Assembly (NCBI RefSeq): GCF_004138485.1
Contig: NZ_RYEV01000011.1
Location: forward strand, 186,001 to 250,000
DNA: 64,000 nt
DNA from: Peristeroidobacter soli
GTDB taxonomy: Bacteria; Pseudomonadota; Gammaproteobacteria; Steroidobacterales; Steroidobacteraceae
Direction of reading: 5' to 3'
The translations under genes and the position numbers were made by a program. Shown here one piece after another: positions 54,139-62,912 of the stretch. The notes below the pieces were generated by a model. The model worked only from the letters and a program-made list of their open reading frames with translations. It was not told the DNA's origin and ran no database searches. Within the stretch, counting starts at the first letter, position 1; each line of letters begins with the position of its first letter.

Positions 54139-55011
54139 CTTGTGCGTGGCGAAATGCCGATCACGCGGCAGTCGGCGTGTGGAAGAGGCCGGAGCAGTCC
54201 AATCGCCATGCAAAGTGATTGAGATTCGCGGGCTGATCTGCAATCGTGCCGCATTGCTCGACAGGCGTCCGACCATTCAGTCCAGCATGAACGCGTCGCT
54301 GGTTGTAATAGAGGGCGAAACAATCCAGCTTGCGATGGAGGTCGAGGCCGTTCCAGAAGAAGGTTTGGTCGAGATATTCGCGCCGGAGGGTTCCGATGAG
54401 GCGTTCGATAAACGGCTGAGAGCGAGGCGCGAAGGGGACAGATTTGAGTTCCTCGATGTCGAGCACCCGCAGGTTGGCTCGCCAGCGATGAAATCGAAAC
54501 AGCGGGTCATGATCGGAGCTGAGTTGCTTGGGAAGTGGCTGACCGCACCGGGCCTCATTGAACATGTGACAGACGCTGATGCCAGCGATATGCGCGGGTT
54601 CGACGCCGAATCCGACGATACGACGCGAGAAGACGTCCATCACGACCATCACCCAGAAGCTCTTGAGCAGGATCGACTCGCAGCGAAACAGGTCGACGCT
54701 CCATAGGCTGTCGCGGGCTTCAGCGATAACAGAGAGCCACGACGGACCGTTGCCTCCAGACTTTGGAGTAGGGTGCGTCGCCAGAATCCGGCGCACCACG
54801 TCCTTGTCGATTTCCAGGCCGAAGGCGTGCGAAATCTGCTGGGCAATGCGCGGACAGCCGAAGCGTGGATTGAGGCGCTTGATCTCAAGGATGACGGCGA
54901 TCAGTTCGTTGGGCGGTCCCTTGGGGCCGGGCCGACGCCGGGCGCTCGCTGAAAACAGCCATTGATACTTGCGCCGGATCAGCGCTCGGTGAAAGCGCAA
55001 CAGTGTCGCGG
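54139..55011 (-). mobile_element. Truncated insertion-sequence remnant
   Basis: It contains the C-terminal two thirds of a DDE transposase on the minus strand and one terminus, CTTGTGCGTGGCGAA (54139-54153), matching 13 of 15 bases of the terminal repeat of the adjacent intact element. The other end is missing; homology stops exactly at the left terminal repeat of the neighbouring element. Confidence 0.8.
54161..55011 (-). pseudogene. 5'-truncated integrase-core transposase
   Basis: The remaining reading frame runs from PATLLRFHRALIRRKYQ to the stop at 54161 and keeps the DDE catalytic residues in SVDLFRCES, LSSDHDPLF and QPFIERLIGT. The first 80 or so residues found in the neighbouring copy are absent. 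An open frame continues upstream to 55207 on the minus strand, but that part is antisense to the other element and is not transposase. Confidence 0.82.
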
Positions 55012-56192
55012 GCCTGTGTGTGGCGAATTCGAATTTATCGCATAGGTACCGCGACGATCCAAGTCTTGCGCCGCCGACTCGGATCGCTAGCATGGTTGGA
55101 TGCGTGACCTGGCTATTCTCGCCATTCATCTCATCGCGACGATCGCCAGGCTGCTGCTGCCCGGCGGTGCGCGATCGATCGTCTCGGAATCGCTGTTGCT
55201 GAAACACCAGCTCTTGATTCTGAATCGGTCAGGTGCCCGAGCACCGAATCTGCGACCGATCGACCGCATCATCGCCAGTCTCTGCGCGGGCCTGATGCGT
55301 CCCTCTCGTCTGCTGCGCTCGGCCATTGTGCTGAAGCCATCGACGCTCATGGCGTTCCACCGCGCCTTGGTGAATCGAAAATACCGCCTGCTCTTTGCGC
55401 CAAGACGGCGACGCAAGCCCGGCCCGAAAGGGCCGAGCTCAGAACTGATCGCAGCGATCGTCGAAATGAAGCGGCGGAACCCATGCTTCGGCTGCCGGCG
55501 CATCGCTCAACAGATCGCCTTCGTATTCGGTGTCGAGATCGACAAGGATGTGGTGCGACGTGTACTCGCCAAACACAGTCGACCGACCCGCGGCTCTAAC
55601 GGCCCGTCCTGGCTTACCCTGCTCGGACATACCAAGGACAGCCTCTGGAGCGTGGATCTCTTTCGTTGTGAATCTCTGAGCGTGAAAACGCACTGGGTGA
55701 TGGTCGTGATGGATCAGTTTACTCGCCGCATCGTCGGCTTCGCCGTGCAACCCGGCGTGGTCGATGGTCCGGCCTTGTGCCGAATGTTCAATCAGGTCAT
55801 CGCGGGCGCACCCACACTGCCACAATGTCTCAGCAGCGACCACGATCCGCTATTTCAGTTTCATCGCTGGCGGGCCAATTTGCGCAAACTTGAGGTAAGC
55901 GAGATCAAGACCGTGCCGCATGTGCCACTATCGCATCCATTTGTTGAGCGAGTGATCGGAACGGTGCGTCGAGAGCTGCTGGATCGGGAGCCCGAGATCT
56001 CGAACGGAAGCTGCGGCACTTCCGTGATTACTACAATCACGGCCGGGTTCATGCGTCATTGAAGGGCGTCACTCCGATCTGCTCAACCGATCGCAACGTG
56101 ATCGCTCTCGACGATTACCAATGGCGATCACACTGTCGCGGGTTGTATCAGCTGCCTGCGGCCGCGTGACGATTAATTCGCCACACACAGGC
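55012..56192 (+). mobile_element. Complete-ended insertion sequence with perfect 18-bp terminal inverted repeats
   Basis: GCCTGTGTGTGGCGAATT at 55012-55029 is the exact reverse complement of the bases at 56175-56192, bounding an element of 1181 bp that holds one transposase frame. No clear target duplication is seen at the edges (CGCGG to the left, TACGG to the right). It is in head-to-head orientation with the truncated relative to its left. Confidence 0.9.
55100..56169 (+). pseudogene. Integrase-core transposase with internal frameshift
   Basis: ATG 55100 opens a frame with MRDLAILAIHLIATIARLLL, a PGPKGPSSELI linker and the DDE core: Asp in SVDLFRCES, Asp in LSSDHDPLF, Glu in HPFVERVIGT. 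After LLDR near 55988 the frame shifts: the expected continuation, DLERKLRHFRDYYNHGRVHASLKG, lies in another frame and runs to TGA 56167-56169. Alignment with the neighbouring copy suggests a 13-base deletion. The element is therefore probably not autonomous, unless frameshifting restores it. Confidence 0.85.
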
Positions 56193-56424
56193 TACGGAAT
56201 CGCCTGCTGAAGTGTTCCGCTGGCCCTATCAATCCAAGCGGTCGAGTGGCGCGCCGGGAGAGACTTGGCGGAATGCTCAGCTTCTATCATCGCGAAGCGG
56301 CTGACGGAGTTTTTAGATACTACGTGTCTCGAGACCGTGCCGAGGATCGGCACTCGGCCGCACGGGCATCCGAACCGATCGAAAGATGGGGCGATGCAGC
56401 CGCATTCCGCGCTACTTATGGCGC

Positions 56425-56877
56425 ATGACATCGATTCCTACGACGCGGCCCTCGCCGGCCTGGCTGCCGCTTGACTCGGATCGCGGCTTTCAAGAGCTGG
56501 TGGGGCCGATTTTTCGCGACTCCAGCCTGACGCCGGACGACCCCGAGCCGCTGCGCCTTGGCTTCAGGGTGGCTGCAAAGCACTGCAATTCCGCCGGCGT
56601 TTGTCACGGAGGCATGCTTGCGACCTTCATGGATCAGGCGCTGGGGATGTCGATCGCCGCATCGATCGACGCTCCACCCTTTACGCCGACCCTCAATCTC
56701 AGTATCGATTTCATCCAGGCTGCGTACGTCGATCAGTGGCTGGAGAGTCGAGTGCGGATCATTCATCGGACCAAGGGAACGGGCTATTGCGATTGCACCG
56801 TCGATGGGCCGCAAGGGCTGATTGCGCGAGCGCACGCGGTGTTCCGGCTGTCAAGGACCGCATCGAGTGAGCGTTGA
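56425..56877 (+). CDS. PaaI-type hotdog thioesterase
   Basis: A 150-residue hotdog protein with the family block GVCHGGMLATFMDQALGMS (catalytic Asp region) and TLNLSIDFIQAAYVDQW. It would hydrolyse an acyl- or aroyl-CoA. ATG 56425 has no strong ribosome site, and later starts are possible. The 250 bases before it (56193-56424), after the insertion sequence, hold no supported gene. It is 143 nt upstream of TonB receptor 2 on the same strand and probably opens that operon. Confidence 0.78.
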   Translation: MTSIPTTRPSPAWLPLDSDRGFQELVGPIFRDSSLTPDDPEPLRLGFRVAAKHCNSAGVCHGGMLATFMDQALGMSIAASIDAPPFTPTLNLSIDFIQAAYVDQWLESRVRIIHRTKGTGYCDCTVDGPQGLIARAHAVFRLSRTASSER

Positions 56878-57020
56878 TCGGCAGGTTGTTAGCCAAAGGA
56901 TTGGGGTCAGCGCCCGCGGGGCTAAGTATAACGAAACCGCTGCTTGACAAAGGTTCGCCGGCCGAGAGCCGGCGAAGATCGATAAGAACTGAAGTCCGAA
57001 GTGAGGCGTTGGAGGGGATG

Positions 57021-59408
57021 ATGACCAGTCGAGTATCCAAGAGACTCTCGTTGCAGGGTCTGCGCAGGGCGCTGCTGGCGACCACTGTGCCCGCGGTTGC
57101 ACTGTCATCGGGCCACGCCGTGGCTCAGGAAGCACAAGTCACGGCACCGCCGCTCGAAGAAGTGGTGGTTTCGGCTCGCATGCGCAGTGAAACCTTGATC
57201 TCCGTCCCCGTCGCCGTGACCGCGCTCAGCGCCGAGGACCTCGCCCGTTATGGGGCCACATCGCTCAGCCACATGGCCGAACAAGCGCCCACCGTCTTCA
57301 TTTCGAAGACCGGCAGCGGGACGGGCGGCATCGTCAGCATTCGAGGCATAGGCACCACACCGAACAACGGCGGCTTCGAGTCGTCCGTGTCGGTCAATAT
57401 CGATGGGGTGCAGGTCAGCCGCGGGCGAATCGCCACGCAGAGTTTCTTCGATCTGCAACAGGTCGAAATCCTGAAGGGACCGCAGGCGCTGTTCTTTGGC
57501 AAGAACAGTCCGGCCGGCGTCATCTCGCTGGTCAGCAACGGTCCGACCGACACCTGGGAAGGTTACGGCAAGGTTGGCTATGAGTTCGTCGGGGACGAAA
57601 GCTCGGTTGAAGGCGCCGTTTCGGGCCCGCTGTCGGATACGTTGGGACTGCGCGTCGCCGCGCGCGTGCGCGAGATGGATGGCTATCTGCGCAACCGAGC
57701 GCAACCCGTGGCCAGCAACCCCTTTCCAGCCGATCCAAGTCCATTGCCGGGCGCATCGTTCGAACGGCCAGGAGAGCAGGAGGCGCTGGGCCGGGTCACG
57801 CTCAAATGGCGACCGGGCGACCGCGTCGATGCGGCGCTCAAGTTGTATGTCAGCCGTTATCGCGACGATGGTCCCGCGGCCGCGGGCGGGCAACTTGTTT
57901 CCTGCGGAACCTCGGCCGCGCCCGAGACCGGTGGACAGTTCGATCCGTACGGGGATTGCAAACCGGACGACCGGACGTCCAACGGAACGTTGCCGGCGCA
58001 GGCGAGTGCCGGATTCCCATTGGCACGACGCGAAGACGGTAAACCATATGGTCTGTACAACGGTACGCTCGTCTCGGTACCGGTCAATATCCAGCTCACC
58101 GATGCGCTGACACTGAATTCCGTCACGGGCTACTACGACGGCAACGCCCAGTATTTCGACAACTATGGCGCCGACGTGTGGGCGCAAAAGGGCTCCGCCG
58201 AATCCGATCACTATCGTACGTTCAGCCAGGAGCTGCGCTTGAGCTCGGACTGGGACGGCTTCTTCAACTTCATGGTCGGTGCCTACTACCAGGACACGGC
58301 ACTGGATTTCAGAAATGTTTCCAAAGTGTTTGCGGTTGGGGCCGATCCGGTCACCGGCACTTACTACAACTGGGACAAAGTCGCCACCACCGACGGTGAA
58401 ACGCTGTCTGCATTCGGGCAGGTGAGGCTGAATCTCACGGAGCAGTTGGAATTGTCCGGCGGCGTGCGCTGGACCGATGAGAAGAAGGATTCGACGGTGC
58501 ATTTCGCCTACGCGCATCCGGTGCTGCTGGCGCGAAATGTGCTGTCCCTGAATACCGTCGAACCGAAGTTCAGCGACACCAACTTCTCGCCGGAGGCGAC
58601 GTTGGCTTTCCACCCCAGCACCGAATCGACCGTCTATGTCGCCTACAAGACCGGCTATAAGTCGGGCGGGGCGAACTTGAGCGCGCTCGTTACACCCGCC
58701 ACGACAGATGCCTCGATGGTGTTTGGTCCGGAGGAGGTCAAGGGCGTCGAATTCGGGGCCAAGGGCCAGCTCTTCGAGCGGCGCTTGCTGCTCGAACTGT
58801 CGGCCTACCGGTATGATTACGAAGATCTGCAAGTGAACGTGTACGACACCATCGCGAGCACGTTTGTAGTGACCAACGCGGCACGCGTGAATCAGAAGGG
58901 CGTCGAGACGAAGGCGCGCTGGACGGTGAGCGATGAGTTCTCGCTGCGTGGCGCGGTTTCCTATAACAAGAATCGCTTCACGGACTATCAGGCGCAGTGC
59001 TACGCGCAACAGACGGCCGCTCAGGGATGCGTCGGCGGCGTGCGGCAGAATCTCGCCGGCCGGGCGACGGCCCGCTCGCCGGACTGGTCGGGCAACGTGG
59101 GAGCGACGCTCGATGTGCCGATGGGCAATGCTCTGAGCTTTGGCCTCGCCGCCGATGCCTATTACACCGGCAAGTACTACAGCTCGGAAACGCAAGCCCC
59201 TGGAGCGTTGCAAGAATCCTTCTGGCGATTCGACGCATCGGCGCGGGTCGTGGCGGACGCCTGGGAGCTGGCGTTGTTGGGCCGAAATCTCTCGAACGAG
59301 TTCTACATCGTGTATGCGACCGACAAACCAGGCACCAGTACCAGTCAACAGTACGGGACGGTGTCCCGGGGTCGGGAAGTCTGGCTGGAAGCGACCTACC
59401 GCTTCTGA
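57021..59408 (+). CDS. TonB-dependent outer-membrane receptor 2
   Basis: A 795-residue receptor: signal peptide ALLATTVPAVALSSGHAVA, TonB-box-like LEEVVVSARMR, plug domain (about residues 50-160, with IRGIGTTPNNGGFESSVSVNIDGV and GPQALFFGKNSPAGVI), and barrel ending in LEATYRF with the terminal Phe. ATG 57021 follows GGAGG. This FyuA/CirA-like type is common in sphingomonads and Steroidobacter-like degraders for hydrophobic substrates. It heads a compact operon with SnoaL-like, hydrolase, VOC and P450 genes, so the cargo is probably their substrate. No palindromic operator of the other regulon was found upstream. Confidence 0.9.
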   Translation: MTSRVSKRLSLQGLRRALLATTVPAVALSSGHAVAQEAQVTAPPLEEVVVSARMRSETLISVPVAVTALSAEDLARYGATSLSHMAEQAPTVFISKTGSGTGGIVSIRGIGTTPNNGGFESSVSVNIDGVQVSRGRIATQSFFDLQQVEILKGPQALFFGKNSPAGVISLVSNGPTDTWEGYGKVGYEFVGDESSVEGAVSGPLSDTLGLRVAARVREMDGYLRNRAQPVASNPFPADPSPLPGASFERPGEQEALGRVTLKWRPGDRVDAALKLYVSRYRDDGPAAAGGQLVSCGTSAAPETGGQFDPYGDCKPDDRTSNGTLPAQASAGFPLARREDGKPYGLYNGTLVSVPVNIQLTDALTLNSVTGYYDGNAQYFDNYGADVWAQKGSAESDHYRTFSQELRLSSDWDGFFNFMVGAYYQDTALDFRNVSKVFAVGADPVTGTYYNWDKVATTDGETLSAFGQVRLNLTEQLELSGGVRWTDEKKDSTVHFAYAHPVLLARNVLSLNTVEPKFSDTNFSPEATLAFHPSTESTVYVAYKTGYKSGGANLSALVTPATTDASMVFGPEEVKGVEFGAKGQLFERRLLLELSAYRYDYEDLQVNVYDTIASTFVVTNAARVNQKGVETKARWTVSDEFSLRGAVSYNKNRFTDYQAQCYAQQTAAQGCVGGVRQNLAGRATARSPDWSGNVGATLDVPMGNALSFGLAADAYYTGKYYSSETQAPGALQESFWRFDASARVVADAWELALLGRNLSNEFYIVYATDKPGTSTSQQYGTVSRGREVWLEATYRF

Positions 59409-59427
59409 GCAGCGAGGAGAAGGTTCG

Positions 59428-59841
59428 TTGACCGACACAAGCGAGCTGCGGGAGGTTGAAGTCGTCGCGCACAGGTTCTTCGACGCGCTAGCGCTCGGCA
59501 AGCTGGCGCTCGTGGAGCAATGCTTGTGCGAGGACTTCACCGCTTGGCACAACTTCGACGACATCAAGCAGACGCGCGGCGAGCATCTGAAGACGCTCGC
59601 GTGGCTCTGCCGATCGATTCATGAGTTGAGATTCGAAGACGTGCACAGGTCCGTCTACGGCGGCGGCTTTTCGCAACGGCATGTGCTGCGCGGGCAATTG
59701 CATGGCCAGCCGTTTCAGCTGTTCGCATGCATCGTCGGTGAGGTCGAAGGAGGACTCATCAAACGGACGTTCGAGTACGTCGATTCGGCGCAACTGGCGC
59801 CGATGTTTCAGCGGCGGACAAAGCAGGAACAGACGTCATGA
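59428..59841 (+). CDS. SnoaL/NTF2-like small protein
   Basis: A 137-residue cone-fold protein of the SnoaL-like group (VVAHRFFDALALGKLALVEQCLCEDFTAWHN and a C-terminal KRTFEYVDSAQLAPMF). TTG 59428 follows GAGGAGAAGG; no better start is present. Family members are isomerases, cyclases, dehydratases or small hydrolases, often in terpenoid, steroid or polyketide pathways. It overlaps the hydrolase gene by ATGA. Function is not assignable. Confidence 0.78.
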   Translation: MTDTSELREVEVVAHRFFDALALGKLALVEQCLCEDFTAWHNFDDIKQTRGEHLKTLAWLCRSIHELRFEDVHRSVYGGGFSQRHVLRGQLHGQPFQLFACIVGEVEGGLIKRTFEYVDSAQLAPMFQRRTKQEQTS

Positions 59842-61043
59842 GTCGAGTGGAAGCGACAGCCTATACGCGTCTTCCTTACCTGGTCGTTTACCAGGAGGCC
59901 GTCCCCGGTGCGGTCAAGGACGTCTACGGATCGGTAGGGGAGCACATCGCATTGCAAGCGCAGCTGATGCGCGGTGAAGCCGACTCCGACACGGTCGTCA
60001 TCTCCATGCATCAGATCGGTTCGCAGGCTTACCTGCCGATTTTCTCGGGGCTCGCGCGGCAAGGGCACCACGTGATCTGCTGCGCGAATCGTTACACCAA
60101 CGGTGACTTTGCGTTGCAGACCGAGAATGTGTTGGCGGACCTCGCGGCCTGCGTTCGGGATGCGAAGCAGCGCATGGGTTACAAGAAGGTCGTGCTCGCC
60201 GGCTGGAGCGGCGGAGGCAGTCTGATCGCCGGCTATCAAGCGGAAGCGACCGATCGCAGAATCACGGCCAATGCCGCGGGCGAGCCTTGCTCGTTGGCGC
60301 AAGCGGAGCTGCCCAAGGCGGATGCGGTCATGCTGCTCGCTCCGCATCGAAGCCGGCACCACTTGCTGACCGAGTTTCTGGATCCTTCGATCGTCGATGA
60401 GCAGGATCCCGGAATGCGCGATCCGGAGTTGTATCTTTTCGATCCGGCACGCTCGCCCAAGCCGCCCTTCGATCCGGCGTTCGTGGCGCGCTACCGCTCG
60501 GCTCAAGTGGCGCGCAATCGCAAGATCACCGCCTGGGTCCAGGAGCAGCTCACAGCCTTGCGCGCCAAGGGACAGCCGCGAGCGGAACGAGCATTCATCG
60601 TTCACGGCACGATGGCCGATCCGCGCTGGCTGGACCTGACGATGGATCCCAATGAACGTGCGCTCGGTTCATACATCGGTCCGCCTCATCAGGCGAACGA
60701 TGGACTGGCCGCGTTGGCGCGTTACACATCGCTGCGCAGCTGGCTCTCGCAATGGAGTCTCGATCATGCGCAGGTCGACGCGGTGGATGCCGCCGCACGC
60801 ATCGACGTGCCGACGCTGGTCATTGTCAACGGCGCCGATGACGCCTGTCCGACCACACACACGGACGCAATATTCAATGCCATTCGTCATCGGCAGAAAC
60901 AACGGCACGTCATTGCTGGTGCGAACCACTACTACAGCGGCTCGGGCCAGAAGCCCTGCCTCGCCAAAGCTCTCGAACACATCGGCGCCTGGCTGCGGCC
61001 GCAGGGGCTCGCTTCGGCACACCGATCGGATACAGCATCATGA
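59838..61043 (+). CDS. Alpha/beta-fold hydrolase
   Basis: A 401-residue alpha/beta hydrolase. The nucleophile elbow is GWSGGGS (near residue 123), an Asp lies in VNGADDACPTTHTD, and a His in IAGANHYYSGSG, together forming a credible triad. No signal peptide is evident. It overlaps both neighbours by 4 bp (ATGA), so it is translationally coupled in the operon. It might cleave an ester or a carbon-carbon bond in a ring-opened intermediate; no closer family is recognised. Confidence 0.82.
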   Translation: MSRVEATAYTRLPYLVVYQEAVPGAVKDVYGSVGEHIALQAQLMRGEADSDTVVISMHQIGSQAYLPIFSGLARQGHHVICCANRYTNGDFALQTENVLADLAACVRDAKQRMGYKKVVLAGWSGGGSLIAGYQAEATDRRITANAAGEPCSLAQAELPKADAVMLLAPHRSRHHLLTEFLDPSIVDEQDPGMRDPELYLFDPARSPKPPFDPAFVARYRSAQVARNRKITAWVQEQLTALRAKGQPRAERAFIVHGTMADPRWLDLTMDPNERALGSYIGPPHQANDGLAALARYTSLRSWLSQWSLDHAQVDAVDAAARIDVPTLVIVNGADDACPTTHTDAIFNAIRHRQKQRHVIAGANHYYSGSGQKPCLAKALEHIGAWLRPQGLASAHRSDTAS

Positions 61044-61570
61044 TTCATCACCTTGCCATTGCTCCTCGCGACTTCAAGGTTGCGCACAAGTTCTACACCG
61101 AAGCCATGGGCTTCAAGCTGGCGAAGGTCGTCAAGCGCCAGGCGCTCGGCGGCGCGGCCGCCGGATGGACCAAACATGTCTTCTACGAGACCGGGCGAGG
61201 CGGATTGTTCGCGCTCTGGGATCTGCATCTGGCGGAACTCGAGGGCAAGTCGTGGAAAGCTTCGTGGTCGTCCGGCTTGGGGCTGCCGACCTGGATCAAC
61301 CATGTCGCGTTTCTGGTGGATAGTCCCGCGGAGCTCGAGGCAAAGAAGCAGCGCTGGCTGGACTACGGTCTGCGGGTCAGCCAGGTGAAACACGAATTCA
61401 TCACGTCGATCTACACGTTGGACCCGGACAAGAACCTGGTCGAGTTCACCGTGGCCACCGGTCCGATCACGGAGGAGGATCGCGCCGAAGCGCTCCGCTT
61501 GCTCGAGGACGATTCACCCGCGACCATCCCGGAGTATCCCTCCGAGATGTTCGAGCCGTCGGCGAGGTAG
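61040..61570 (+). CDS. VOC-superfamily (glyoxalase/extradiol-dioxygenase-like) protein
   Basis: A 176-residue protein with paired VOC-fold halves. The metal-site candidates are His in MIHHLAIAP and in WINHVAFLV, and Glu in DPDKNLVEFTVA, the usual HX-HX-E pattern. It may be a dioxygenase, isomerase or epimerase. It is coupled by overlap to the hydrolase upstream, and the P450 starts 2 nt after its stop. Confidence 0.8.
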   Translation: MIHHLAIAPRDFKVAHKFYTEAMGFKLAKVVKRQALGGAAAGWTKHVFYETGRGGLFALWDLHLAELEGKSWKASWSSGLGLPTWINHVAFLVDSPAELEAKKQRWLDYGLRVSQVKHEFITSIYTLDPDKNLVEFTVATGPITEEDRAEALRLLEDDSPATIPEYPSEMFEPSAR

Positions 61571-61572
61571 TC

Positions 61573-62844
61573 ATGAGCACCGAGCGCATCGAGGGCGGCT
61601 TGCTGGATGCCGCCACCCAACAATGTCCCTATCGCTTCTATGCGCAGTTGCGTGCGCAAGCGCCCGTCTATTTCGACCCGGATGTGAATGCCTACATTGT
61701 TTCGTCGTACGCGCTGATCACGCGAGTGCTGGCCGATAGCAAAACGTTCTCGAACCTGCCGCAGTCGGAGGAGGCGGCGCAGCGCGCGAACTCGCCGATC
61801 GTCAGCAAGATTCTCAAGGAGGAGGGGTATGGCCGCTTCAAGCGAACCATCGTCAATAACGATCCGCCCAGTCACACGCGCTACCGGAAATTGGTGAACA
61901 CGGCGTTTCTGCCGTCGCGAATCCGGTCGATGGAGGCGTACATCGGCACGGTGGTGGACCAGCTGATTGGCCGCCTCGATGGCGGCGAGGTCCGCGATGT
62001 CGTGACCGAATTCGCCATCCCGATGCCGCTGTACATCATCTCCGATCAGTTGGGCGTGCCGCGGCAGGAGTTCGATCGTTTCAAGTCGTGGAGCGATGCC
62101 TGGTTGGCCAGCCTCGGCCTGCTCGGCGACGAGGATGAGCTGGTCAGGGCCGCGCGACTCGTGGTCGAGATGCAGCACTACATGGTAGCCCGCATCCAGG
62201 AGCGCCGCGTGGAGCCGCGCGATGACATGCTGAGCGATCTGGTGAGTGCGTCGTTCGAGGAAGAAGGCAGCGAGCCGCGATCGCTGACGGATCGCGAGGT
62301 ACTGTCCATCGTCGAGCAGATCCTGATCGCTGGCAACGAGTCGACGACCAATGCAATTGCCGGGGGGCTGCTGCTGCTGGCGCGGGACGTCGATCTGCAA
62401 TCACGCCTGCGCGCTTCCCCGGAGTTGATTCCGGCCTTCGTCGAGGAATGTCTCCGCGTGGAATCGCCTGTTCAGGGGCTGTATCGGCACGTGACCGCGG
62501 ACACTACGCTGGGCGGGGTCGAGCTCGAAAAGGGTGCCGTGATCATGGTGCGCTATGCCTCCGGCAATCGTGACGAGGCCAAGTTCGGCAATGCCGATGC
62601 CGTCGATCTCGACCGATCGAACCGGCGCGCCCACATCGCGTTCGGTTCGGGAGTGCACTATTGCGTCGGGCAGGATCTTGCCCGGGCCGAGCTCAGGATC
62701 GCCTTCGCGGCACTGCTGAAACGCTTCCAGCGCATGGAGCTGGCGGTGCCGGCCGCCGAGATCCAGTATCAACGCAGCGTCGCGCTCCGAGGGCCGGCTG
62801 CTCTCCCCATGCGCTTCAATCAGGTCACTGGCCCGGGCCGATAA
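61573..62844 (+). CDS. Cytochrome P450
   Basis: A 423-residue soluble bacterial P450. The I-helix oxygen-binding motif reads ILIAGNESTTNAIAGG, the ExxR pair lies in EECLRVES, and the heme ligand is C364 in FGSGVHYCVGQDLARAEL. It inserts oxygen into an unactivated C-H bond using ferredoxin partners, which are not encoded in this window. ATG 61573 is 2 nt after the VOC stop. It is the last gene of the operon and the likely initial oxidation step for the cargo of receptor 2. Confidence 0.92.
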   Translation: MSTERIEGGLLDAATQQCPYRFYAQLRAQAPVYFDPDVNAYIVSSYALITRVLADSKTFSNLPQSEEAAQRANSPIVSKILKEEGYGRFKRTIVNNDPPSHTRYRKLVNTAFLPSRIRSMEAYIGTVVDQLIGRLDGGEVRDVVTEFAIPMPLYIISDQLGVPRQEFDRFKSWSDAWLASLGLLGDEDELVRAARLVVEMQHYMVARIQERRVEPRDDMLSDLVSASFEEEGSEPRSLTDREVLSIVEQILIAGNESTTNAIAGGLLLLARDVDLQSRLRASPELIPAFVEECLRVESPVQGLYRHVTADTTLGGVELEKGAVIMVRYASGNRDEAKFGNADAVDLDRSNRRAHIAFGSGVHYCVGQDLARAELRIAFAALLKRFQRMELAVPAAEIQYQRSVALRGPAALPMRFNQVTGPGR

Positions 62845-62912
62845 CGTTCGCTTGCAAGCGCCGGCCTACAGCGCGGCGGGCCTACCACCCATCCCATTCT
62901 TCAGCTACGTTC

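Noticed and set aside
54161-55207. One continuous 348-codon transposase on the minus strand
   Set aside because: Only the part below 55011 is transposase-like; the upstream codons are antisense to the neighbouring element and begin at its terminal repeat.
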